Below are positions 14,278-21,722 of a stretch of DNA of 24,514 nucleotides, piece by piece. Where the stretch lies: positions 1-24,514 of the forward strand of contig DASZYF010000135.1 in assembly GCA_035545535.1 (NCBI GenBank), in the 5' to 3' direction. The stretch is from DASZYF01 sp035545535. GTDB lineage: Bacteria > Actinomycetota > Actinomycetes > Mycobacteriales > CAJCIY01. Both the position numbers and the translations under genes were made by a program. The first letter of the stretch is position 1. Each line of letters begins with the position of its first letter. The notes beneath the pieces were generated by a model that saw only the letters and a list, made by a program, of their open reading frames with translations, searched no databases and was not told the DNA's origin.

Positions 14278-16758
14278 ATGCGAACACGTCGTCCTCTCAT
14301 CGCGGCCGTCGCGCTGACCATCGCGGGGGCTGTCGTCCCCGCCGCGGTCGTGGCCGCGCCCGCCAAGCCAGTGCCGAAGTGCTTCGGCAAGAAGGCGACG
14401 ATCGTCGCCACCGGCAACAACAAGACGGTCAACGGCACCAAGCACAACGACGTCATCGTCGCGCTCGGCAAGGGTGACAAGGTCTCGGGCAAGGGCGGGA
14501 ACGACCTCATCTGCACCAAGGCTGCGAAGAGCGTCGACGCCGGCCCGGGCAACGACAAGGTCCAGTTCGGCTCCGGGAAGATCCTCGGAGGTGCCGGCAA
14601 CGACACGCTGACGCAGGCCTACAAGGGCAAGGCGCAGGTGTTCGGCGGCGCCGGCAACGACACCATCAAGCTCATCACCAAGGGCAACCTGGTCGACTCC
14701 GGCACCGGGCTGGACGTCCTGATCGTCGCGCCCGCTCTGCTCGACTTCCAGACGATCATCCCGCGCGACGGGCTGACCATCAACGGCGTCACCCCTCGCA
14801 TCGACGCGCCGAAGGGCGCGCCGACGGCCGACATCTCCTTCGACGGCGATCCCGGCCCCATCGTCTACGCCACGACCGCCGCGGCGTACGACTTCACGTC
14901 GTCGGACGACAGCGTGGCGCTCCGGCACGTGCTGCCGCCGAACGGTCGCACGCTCAAGTCCTGGCAGATCGACTTCGGTGACGGCTCGGTGCACAGCGGC
15001 CCCGGCGGCCTCCCGGCCTACTTCCCGCACTCCTACCTCACCGACGGGTCCCACGTGATCGTCGCGACGCAGACCGACTCCTCGGGCCGGTCCACCACCC
15101 GGTCCATCACCGTGAACACCAGCCGGCGCCCCACCGCCGACCTCGCCGTCACGAGCAACAACACGGCGACCGGCGATGTCGTGTTCAACACCACCGGGAC
15201 GAAGGCCGGCTCCGGGGCAACGCTCACCTCGTGGTTCATCGACTTCGGTGACGGCACCACCACCGGCAACGTCGGGGCGCCGCCCGCCACGATCAGCCAC
15301 ACCTACCCGATCTCGAGCTCGAACTGGGAGGCCGTCCTGTACGTCACGGACGACCACGGGTCCCAGGACTACGACTACAGCGACTACGTCCAGCACTACG
15401 CGCCGGACGGGAACCTGCACCTCTACGCGGCGCCGACCGTCTCCACGACGAACATCACCGGCCACCTCGAGACGTACGGCAACATCGGGTCGGCCGGCAC
15501 GCAGTCGGGCGCGCCGCTGCCCGTCAACGGCACGGTCCTCACCGGTCAGTACGTCGAGCTGAACGAGGCCTCGGCCAACACCGACGGCATCACGGTGAAC
15601 TGGGGTGACGGGTGCGTCATCACCCAGTACCCGGGCACCAGCCCGAACTACGTGTCGCAGAACGCCGACATCTGCACGGCGTCCTACGGGTCCTTCAACT
15701 ACCACCAGTACAGCGGGCCCGGGGCGCGCACGATCACGATCACCGTCCAGCAGGACGGCGGGACACCGCCCTCCCTGACGCTGACGTACCAGGTCACCGT
15801 CGTAGCCCGCCAGACGGTCGCGCACCTCAACCGGGTCGGCATCGTCGGCCAGGGCCCCGTCAAGCTGTCCACCGCCGGCACGACGTTCGCGCCCGGCGCG
15901 CACTTCTGGGCGCTCTACTTCGGCGACGACAGCGCGCCGATCTACGGCACGGGTGCCGTTCCCGCGAGCGTCGTCCACGTCTACCCAAGCGGCGTGTACT
16001 ACCCGTACCTGGTCGCCACCGACCACTTCGGGCTCATCTCGCAAGGTCAGGGCTTCGTCGACGCGACGTCCGTGCGTGCGCGGGTTGCCGGCTTCGACGC
16101 CTACGAGGGTGACGACCCCGGCGCCGGCCAGTGGACCCCTGCGCTCGTGGCGACCGACGCCAGCGGCGACGCGGCCGTCCACTTCAGCGGGGTCTTCGTC
16201 CCGAGCGTCGGCGCGCAGCCCAAGGTCGCCTCGATCAGCTTCGGCGACGGCGCGGTGCAGACCGTGCCGGGCTTCGAGGACGGCTCGTTCGGCAGCTACA
16301 CGAGCAACTACTCCGAGTACCAGGACGCCGTGCACGGCTACAGCCAGCCGGGCGACTTCCTGGCCGTGCTCTCGGCCAAGGACACCAAGGGACAGGTCGC
16401 CACCGCCAGCCGGCTGGTCAGCGTGGGCGGCCGGGTCGCCATCGGCAGTCCGGACTACGTCACCGTCAACGCGCAGGCAGCGCAGCCGACGGTGCTCGCG
16501 ACGGTGACGCCCGGGGCGAGCTACGGCACCAACAGCGGCCCGCTCGGGTGGTCCGTCTACTGGGACGACCCGACCCCGCTGCCGAACGGCGACACCAACG
16601 CGTCGGCCGGTCAGGGCGCCATCCCGGCCGCGGTGGCGCACACCTACCCGAACCCCGGGCCCAGCAACACGGCTGACTACGACGTCTACATCGACGTGGC
16701 CAACGACCACGGCAGCACCTTGGTGCGGCACGTCGTCCTGCACATCGTGGGCGCCTGA
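14278..16758 (+). CDS. Secreted RTX-like/PKD multidomain protein, paralogue 1
   Basis: This is an 826-aa secreted protein of unknown function. A signal peptide (about 1-27, ending VVAA) is followed by a segment with GND motifs at 74-76, 91-93, 107-109 and 126-128, resembling calcium-binding RTX turns spaced 16-19 residues apart. It is bracketed by Cys35 and Cys79. Six PKD-like modules then follow, each marked by a (D/N)-(F/W)-GDG-type turn, at about residues 232, 322, 441, 547, 654 and 761. The fourth and sixth are degenerate (YFGDD, YWDDP). Module 3 has an extra Cys pair (GDGC...DIC). No sortase signal or membrane anchor is present. ATG at 14278 follows AGGAG by 5 nt. Possible roles are adhesin, surface matrix or carbohydrate binding. 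Confidence 0.88.
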   Translation: MRTRRPLIAAVALTIAGAVVPAAVVAAPAKPVPKCFGKKATIVATGNNKTVNGTKHNDVIVALGKGDKVSGKGGNDLICTKAAKSVDAGPGNDKVQFGSGKILGGAGNDTLTQAYKGKAQVFGGAGNDTIKLITKGNLVDSGTGLDVLIVAPALLDFQTIIPRDGLTINGVTPRIDAPKGAPTADISFDGDPGPIVYATTAAAYDFTSSDDSVALRHVLPPNGRTLKSWQIDFGDGSVHSGPGGLPAYFPHSYLTDGSHVIVATQTDSSGRSTTRSITVNTSRRPTADLAVTSNNTATGDVVFNTTGTKAGSGATLTSWFIDFGDGTTTGNVGAPPATISHTYPISSSNWEAVLYVTDDHGSQDYDYSDYVQHYAPDGNLHLYAAPTVSTTNITGHLETYGNIGSAGTQSGAPLPVNGTVLTGQYVELNEASANTDGITVNWGDGCVITQYPGTSPNYVSQNADICTASYGSFNYHQYSGPGARTITITVQQDGGTPPSLTLTYQVTVVARQTVAHLNRVGIVGQGPVKLSTAGTTFAPGAHFWALYFGDDSAPIYGTGAVPASVVHVYPSGVYYPYLVATDHFGLISQGQGFVDATSVRARVAGFDAYEGDDPGAGQWTPALVATDASGDAAVHFSGVFVPSVGAQPKVASISFGDGAVQTVPGFEDGSFGSYTSNYSEYQDAVHGYSQPGDFLAVLSAKDTKGQVATASRLVSVGGRVAIGSPDYVTVNAQAAQPTVLATVTPGASYGTNSGPLGWSVYWDDPTPLPNGDTNASAGQGAIPAAVAHTYPNPGPSNTADYDVYIDVANDHGSTLVRHVVLHIVGA

Positions 16759-16819
16759 CCGCCTGATCGCAGGCGGCGCAACGCGCGGAGGGGCGGGGCC
16801 GAAAGGCTCCGCCCCTCCG
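16759..16819 (+). terminator. Double hairpin terminator after paralogue 1
   Basis: Two hairpins stand in a row. CCGCCTG/CAGGCGG (16759-16765 / 16770-16776) is a 7-bp stem with a 4-nt loop. A 15-bp GC stem (16786-16800 / 16805-16819, one G-U pair) is closed by a GAAA tetraloop (16801-16804). No U-run follows. A small GTGT-A-ACAC dyad follows at 16822-16830. The stem strength argues that transcription ends here before paralogue 2. Confidence 0.8.
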
Positions 16820-16923
16820 GCGTGTAACACCGGCGGGGGCCGCCCAGATGTGGATCATGACGTTTCGGCAGGGGGCGCCTGGGGCATCGGCCTGCTGAGG
16901 TCCGTCCGACGGGGAGGTCGACG

Positions 16924-19356
16924 ATGTCCAACGTCCACCGCGGCGCTGCCGCAGCAGCGGCGCTCGCGCTCGGTCTCGCGGCCGGGCCCGCGATCGCCGC
17001 GCCGGGCCGGGCCCACGCGGGAACCCCGTGCTTCGGCCGCCACGCCACCATCACCTCCAGCGCCAACGGCGCCCACGTGCAGGGGACCGCGGGTGGTGAC
17101 GTCATCGTCGCGACCGGCAAGGGCGTCGTGGTCAACGCCGGAGGTGGCAACGACTTCATCTGCGTCGGCCACGCGGCCAGCGTCGACGGCGGCCTCGGCA
17201 ACGATCACATCCAGTTCGTCTCCGGCACCATCCACGGCCGCCTGGGCAACGACACGCTCGTGCAGAAGCCGGGCGGCAAGGCCAAGGTCTTCGGCGACGG
17301 CGGCAACGACGCGGTGACGCTCGTGTCGGCCGGCGACGTCGTCGACACCGGCACCGGCCTCGACACGTTGACGGTCAACAGCAAGCTGCTCGACCGCATC
17401 ACCATCGTCGACCGCGACGGGCTCGTGGTGAACGGCCAGAGCCGCCGCATCGACGCGCCCACCGGCGCACCCACCACCGACATGAGCTACGACGGCGATC
17501 CCGGGCCGGTGGTGTACGCGCCCACCTACGACCAGTCGCAGGTGCTCACGGCCGACGACGAGGTCGAGTTCCCCCACGTCCTCGCGCCGAACGGCCGGTC
17601 GCTCGCGTCGTGGACCGTCGACTTCGGTGACGGCTACGTGCGCACGGGCTTCGGCGGTCTCCCGCCGTCCATCCGGCACCCCTACCTGTTCGACGGCCCG
17701 CACACCATCACCGCGACGCAGGTCGACTCGAGCCACAAGTCCTACGTGCGTCGCCTCACGGTGAGCACCAGCCGCGCGCCGTCGGTGTCGCTGTCGAACG
17801 GCCCCGCGACGCCGGACAACAACCGGAGCTTCAACGCCTCGGTCACACCGGGTGCGGGCGCGGCGATCGCAAGCTGGTCGCTCGACTTCGGCGACGGTTC
17901 GGAGCCGGCGGGCAACGTCGGCCCACCGCCGACGACCTTCACGCACCTCTACCCGGTGGGCGACTACACCGCCCGGCTGCGGGTCTACGACGACCACGGC
18001 AACACGGGCACGGACACGCAGGCCGTCAGCGTCAACCCGGTCGACGCGAGCGCGCGGCAGGTGTACCTGGTCGCGGCAACGGTCGCGAGCGACAGCTTCA
18101 ACCCGGCGCTCGGCTCGGGCGATGACGGCGCCACCGGTGGCGGCGCGCAGGCCGGCCCGCAGCGGCCGGTGGGCAACGGCGGCACCGTGCTGGCCGGCCA
18201 GCCCGTCACGCTCATCGTGTCCGCGTCGGGTCCGGGCACGTGGACCTCGAAGACCATCGACTGGGGCGACGGCTGCTTCGGCACCCGCGTCGACGGCCCG
18301 CCGACGGAGACCACCGGCGAGTGCAGCGTGTCCAACGCGACCACCGCGACGAGCACGCACTCCTACAGCGGCCCCGGCACCCGCACCATCCGCGTCGTGC
18401 TGGGCCAGACCGGCCAGCCCGACGTCGTGTCATCGCTCACGATCAACGTCGCGCCGCGCCAGACCGTGGCCGAGCTGCAGCGGGTCGGGATCGTCGCGCA
18501 GGGCCGGGTCGTGCTCTCGACGGCCGGCACGAGCGTCGCGCCCGGTGGTGTGGCGTGGACGTTCGACCCCGGTGACGGGCGGGCGATGAGCTACGGCTAC
18601 GGCACGGTGCCGAAGTCGTTCACGCACACCTACCCGAGCGGCGTGTACTTCCCGCAGCTGCACCTCGTAGACAGCCACGGCTTGTCGGTGACGTCGACGT
18701 CGTTCGTCGACGCGACGAGCCAGCGGGCCCGCGCCCAGTTCGGCGGCGGTGCCGGCGTCCAGTGGGTCGGCGGGCTCGTGTCCACCGACGCCTCCGGCAA
18801 CGACGAGGTGCGGCTGTCCGGCCTGCTCGTCCCGAGCAACGGGGCCCGCCCGAAGTCGGCGACCATCCTGTTCGGCGACGGCAGCTCGCCGCTCACCGTG
18901 CACGGCGTGCAGGACGGCCAGTTCGGCGGGGCCGACGCGGTGCACGGCTACAGCGCCGTGCGGGAGATGACCGCGCACCTGCAGGTGAAGGACACGCACA
19001 ACCAGACGGCGGTGGCCACGACCCACGTGAGCATCGCCGGGCCGGTCGTGCTGACCGGGCCGGCCGACGACACGGTCACCGTCGGCGCCACGCACAACGT
19101 CAGCACCGTCAACGTGCCGATCAACCTCAGCGTCGTGACCGGCCTCGGGGCGCTGCCCGAGGCCTACACGATCGACTGGGACGGTGGCACCGGCGACCCG
19201 GTCACCGGTGCGTACGGCGCCCTGCCGAGCACCCTCACGCGCACCTACGCCAACCCGGGCAGCGGCACCGACGTGCACAACGTGGTCATCACCTACCGGA
19301 ACGACCACGGGAGCACTGCCGTGCTGCGGATCCGGGTCGTGATCGACGGCGCTTGA
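16924..19356 (+). CDS. Secreted RTX-like/PKD multidomain protein, paralogue 2
   Basis: This is an 810-aa secreted protein of unknown function and a close paralogue of its left neighbour. The signal peptide ends near AIAAPG (about 25-27). GND motifs at 75-77, 92-94, 108-110 and 127-129 keep the spacing seen in copy 1, with Cys36 and Cys80 in the same places. PKD-like turns are at about 233, 321, 446, 548, 649 and 751. The last is altered to DWDGG. Module 3 keeps a Cys pair (GDGC...GEC). There is no anchor motif. ATG at 16924 follows GGGGAGG (16911-16917) by 6 nt. It has its own upstream region after a strong terminator, so it is probably transcribed separately from copy 1. Only 46 bp separate it from copy 3. 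Confidence 0.88.
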   Translation: MSNVHRGAAAAAALALGLAAGPAIAAPGRAHAGTPCFGRHATITSSANGAHVQGTAGGDVIVATGKGVVVNAGGGNDFICVGHAASVDGGLGNDHIQFVSGTIHGRLGNDTLVQKPGGKAKVFGDGGNDAVTLVSAGDVVDTGTGLDTLTVNSKLLDRITIVDRDGLVVNGQSRRIDAPTGAPTTDMSYDGDPGPVVYAPTYDQSQVLTADDEVEFPHVLAPNGRSLASWTVDFGDGYVRTGFGGLPPSIRHPYLFDGPHTITATQVDSSHKSYVRRLTVSTSRAPSVSLSNGPATPDNNRSFNASVTPGAGAAIASWSLDFGDGSEPAGNVGPPPTTFTHLYPVGDYTARLRVYDDHGNTGTDTQAVSVNPVDASARQVYLVAATVASDSFNPALGSGDDGATGGGAQAGPQRPVGNGGTVLAGQPVTLIVSASGPGTWTSKTIDWGDGCFGTRVDGPPTETTGECSVSNATTATSTHSYSGPGTRTIRVVLGQTGQPDVVSSLTINVAPRQTVAELQRVGIVAQGRVVLSTAGTSVAPGGVAWTFDPGDGRAMSYGYGTVPKSFTHTYPSGVYFPQLHLVDSHGLSVTSTSFVDATSQRARAQFGGGAGVQWVGGLVSTDASGNDEVRLSGLLVPSNGARPKSATILFGDGSSPLTVHGVQDGQFGGADAVHGYSAVREMTAHLQVKDTHNQTAVATTHVSIAGPVVLTGPADDTVTVGATHNVSTVNVPINLSVVTGLGALPEAYTIDWDGGTGDPVTGAYGALPSTLTRTYANPGSGTDVHNVVITYRNDHGSTAVLRIRVVIDGA

Positions 19357-19367
19357 CGGGGACGTAC

Positions 19368-19402
19368 CTGAGCGTTCCTCAGATCGGGCTAGGTTCCCGA
19401 TC
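19368..19402 (+). promoter_or_regulatory. Promoter/operator dyad directly before paralogue 3
   Basis: GATCGGG (19382-19388) and CCCGATC (19396-19402) are perfect 7-bp inverted copies. Their 7-nt spacer contains TAGGTT (19390-19395), a TANNNT -10. The ATG follows immediately at 19403, and there is no Shine-Dalgarno sequence, so a leaderless start is likely. A second dyad, CTGAG-N5-CTCAG, is at 19368-19382. A protein bound here would cover the -10, or in read-through RNA the dyad would fold next to the start codon. Confidence 0.6.
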
Positions 19403-21646
19403 ATGCATCGAACGCTGCGCATCTCCGCACTCGTGGCTGCGGCCGTCACCCTGACGGCGACTGCTGGTCCGGCCCTCGCCGCCCCCGGGCACGCGAACGG
19501 GAAGACGCCCTGCTTCGGCAAGGCGCCGACCAAGTTCTCGGCCAAGAACGGTGCCCACCTCACCGGCACCGGCAAGGCGGACGTCCTCGAGGCGACGGGC
19601 AAGAACGTCGTCGTCAACGGTGGCGGCGGCAACGACCGCATCTGCATCGTCAGCGGCACCGCCAACGGTGGTGCGGGCCAGGACTCGATCAAGGTCCTGC
19701 CCGGCTCCGGCGCGGTGAAGATCGACGGCGGGGCCGGCCCGAACACCATCTCGGTGCCGTCCTCGCGCCTGGCCAAGGCGACCATCACTCCACGTTCGGG
19801 TGACGTCGTCAACGGTGCCTACGCGCGGGTCGACGCCCCCGCCACCGGCGGGCCCGCCTTCGACATCGGCTACGACGGGAACGTCGGCCCGACGTCGTTG
19901 TACTCCGAAGGCCGGCCCTACGCCAACGTGACCCCGAACTACGGGGGCAACCTCGACTTCTACCGGCCGCTCGCCGCGAACGGCCGCACCCTGGCGCACT
20001 GGATGGTGAGCTGGGGCGACGGCTCGCCCAACCAGGGCGGCAACGGCGGCCCGCCGAACTACTTGAGGCACCTGTACCTCATGCCGGGCTCGCACACCGT
20101 CGTCGCCACCCTGACGGACAGCGTCGGCGCCTCCACGGTCCGCACCCAGGCGGTCAACGTCGCGTTCGAGGCGGCCGATCCGACGATCGCCATCACCGGC
20201 GGCAACGTCGCGACTGCGGCGACGAAGAGCTACACGACCACCTACACCGCTGGCACGGGTGCGCAGCCCCTTCGCTGGTTCGTCGACTTCGGTGACGGCA
20301 CCGGGGGCAGTGGCCCGGGCGCGCCTCCGGCGTCCTTCTCGCACACCTACACCACGCCCGGCTCCTACTACACCTACGTCACCGTCGTCGACGACCACGG
20401 TGACGAGGAGAGCAACGCGGTCTACTCGGCCTACCTGCCGGCGGCCGGCCCCTACACGGGCTTCGCGCTCAGCGACCGCTCCGTGGAGGTGCGGGTGCCG
20501 GGCACGACGGTGGGCGAGGACGTGAGCGTGCCCATCGCTCCCGGCGGCGCGGTCCCGGCCAACGAAGAGGTCTACCTCGGGAACTACAGCGACAACGCGT
20601 CGGTGCGGTCCATCGACTGGGGCGACGGGAGCAAGGGCGACACCTACCCGTACCACTACTACGTGTCCGGCTCCGGTCCGATCACGCGCACGGTCACGGT
20701 GCAGTACGTCGACAACACCGGCGCGCCGCTGCCCCCGGTCACGCACACGCTCACGGTCACGCCGCAGACCTGGCAGGCGAACCTGACCCCGCCGGCGCTG
20801 GTGCTGCCGGAGGGCAAGGTGACGTTCAAGACGGCGGGCACCGTCCTGCCGCCCGCCGGCACCTACTACTGGCAGATGTACTGGGGCGACGGCTCGGCGC
20901 CAGTGGTCGGCTTCGGCTCGGTGCCCGCGACCTTCACGCACACCTACGCCTCGGGCGCGCAGTACCCCGAGCTCGAGATCTACCCCGACGCCGGCGACTC
21001 GGCCTACTCCGAGCCGTACCTGCGGGTGACCAGCACCGTGCCGCGCATCACCTACTTCGGTGGCAACGAGAACGGCGACTGGATCGGGGCGCTCGTCGGC
21101 CCGGATGCGGCCGCCGGGTCGGCCGTGTACTTCAGCGGTGGGCTCGAGCCGTCGCTCGGGGCGCACGGCACCACCGGAAGCCTGGCCTTCGGTGACAACA
21201 CCGCTCCCCAGGCCCTCGCTCTCGGGAGCGGGTACTTCAACGGGACTCCCAACCACGAGCACGGCTACACCACGACCGGAGAGTTCGTCGCGACGTTCAT
21301 CGGGAAGGACTCGCACGGCAAGTCCACCAAGGCGTTCAACCACGTCAGCGTCGGCGGCCTGCCGACCGTGAACTCGCCGGCGACCGAGTCGCTCGGAGCG
21401 CACACGAGCCCGGCGGCGTTGAACCTCTCGGGCGTGTCGGCCGGTGCCAACGCGCAGATGCTGATGTACGACATCGACTGGGGAGACGCGGTCACGCCCA
21501 CCAACCCGGACACGATCGCCTACGGCAGCCCGTCCGCGGCCCCGACGCACCTGTACGCAACGGCCGGCACCTACACCGTCCAGATCACCGTCTACAACGA
21601 CCACGGCGGCTCGGCGTCCTCGATCACGAAGATCACCGTGACCTGA
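19403..21646 (+). CDS. Secreted RTX-like/PKD multidomain protein, paralogue 3
   Basis: This is a 747-aa secreted protein of unknown function and the most diverged of the three copies. The signal peptide ends near ALAAPG. Cys37 and Cys81 are kept, but the RTX-like part has decayed to one GND (76-78), then GQD (92-94) and GPN (112-114), about 30 residues shorter than its neighbours. PKD-like turns are at about 203, 295, 405, 493, 595 and 692, mostly with the WGDG form. Module 3 lacks the extra Cys pair of copies 1 and 2. Tyr content is high in the C-terminal half. There is no membrane or sortase anchor. The start abuts a perfect inverted repeat, and a 17-bp palindromic terminator follows the stop. 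Confidence 0.87.
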   Translation: MHRTLRISALVAAAVTLTATAGPALAAPGHANGKTPCFGKAPTKFSAKNGAHLTGTGKADVLEATGKNVVVNGGGGNDRICIVSGTANGGAGQDSIKVLPGSGAVKIDGGAGPNTISVPSSRLAKATITPRSGDVVNGAYARVDAPATGGPAFDIGYDGNVGPTSLYSEGRPYANVTPNYGGNLDFYRPLAANGRTLAHWMVSWGDGSPNQGGNGGPPNYLRHLYLMPGSHTVVATLTDSVGASTVRTQAVNVAFEAADPTIAITGGNVATAATKSYTTTYTAGTGAQPLRWFVDFGDGTGGSGPGAPPASFSHTYTTPGSYYTYVTVVDDHGDEESNAVYSAYLPAAGPYTGFALSDRSVEVRVPGTTVGEDVSVPIAPGGAVPANEEVYLGNYSDNASVRSIDWGDGSKGDTYPYHYYVSGSGPITRTVTVQYVDNTGAPLPPVTHTLTVTPQTWQANLTPPALVLPEGKVTFKTAGTVLPPAGTYYWQMYWGDGSAPVVGFGSVPATFTHTYASGAQYPELEIYPDAGDSAYSEPYLRVTSTVPRITYFGGNENGDWIGALVGPDAAAGSAVYFSGGLEPSLGAHGTTGSLAFGDNTAPQALALGSGYFNGTPNHEHGYTTTGEFVATFIGKDSHGKSTKAFNHVSVGGLPTVNSPATESLGAHTSPAALNLSGVSAGANAQMLMYDIDWGDAVTPTNPDTIAYGSPSAAPTHLYATAGTYTVQITVYNDHGGSASSITKITVT

Positions 21647-21662
21647 TCGAGGGGGCACGCAA

Positions 21663-21697
21663 GGACGGGCCGGCAGCGCAGCGCTGCCGGCCCGTCC
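21663..21697. terminator. Strong 17-bp palindromic bidirectional terminator
   Basis: Positions 21663-21679 are the exact reverse complement of 21681-21697, with a single A between them. In RNA this gives about a 15-bp GC stem with a 5-nt loop. GCAC (21655-21658) and GTGC (21701-21704) extend it past an internal loop. It separates the convergent PKD array and ccr, and serves both. Confidence 0.85.
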
Positions 21698-21722
21698 CGT
21701 GTGCTGAGGTCGTGCCCCGCGG

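Larger units (their letters stand above)
14278..21646 (+). repeat. Tandem triplication of a PKD/RTX-like secreted gene
   Basis: Three homologous genes lie head to tail, each with the same domain order and six modules at corresponding positions. Copies 1 and 2 are closest (the IDAP.GAPT.D...DGDPGP.VYA and RQTVA.L.RVGIV.QG blocks), and copy 3 is more diverged and shorter. A 17-bp sequence, TCGACTTCGGTGACGGC, is identical at 14969-14985, 15239-15255, 17618-17634 and 20283-20299. Confidence 0.9.

Noticed and set aside
14278..14700. A calcium-binding RTX toxin or type I secretion substrate
   Set aside because: A Sec-type signal peptide is present, there is no C-terminal secretion signal and no neighbouring ABC/HlyD genes. 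The GND turns are too few and too widely spaced.
14224..16830. An 868-codon open frame antisense to array copy 1, and similar long antisense frames at 7111-9186, 9843-11663, 12598-14196, 16855-18360 and 19379-21658
   Set aside because: These are typical shadow frames of GC-rich genes. Their products are Arg/Asp/Val/His-rich low-complexity with no domain motifs, while the opposite strand has clear domains and starts.
14278..21646. Mobile element or CRISPR-like repeat array
   Set aside because: Repeats are coding PKD modules in frame. There are no transposase genes, terminal repeats or spacer structure.
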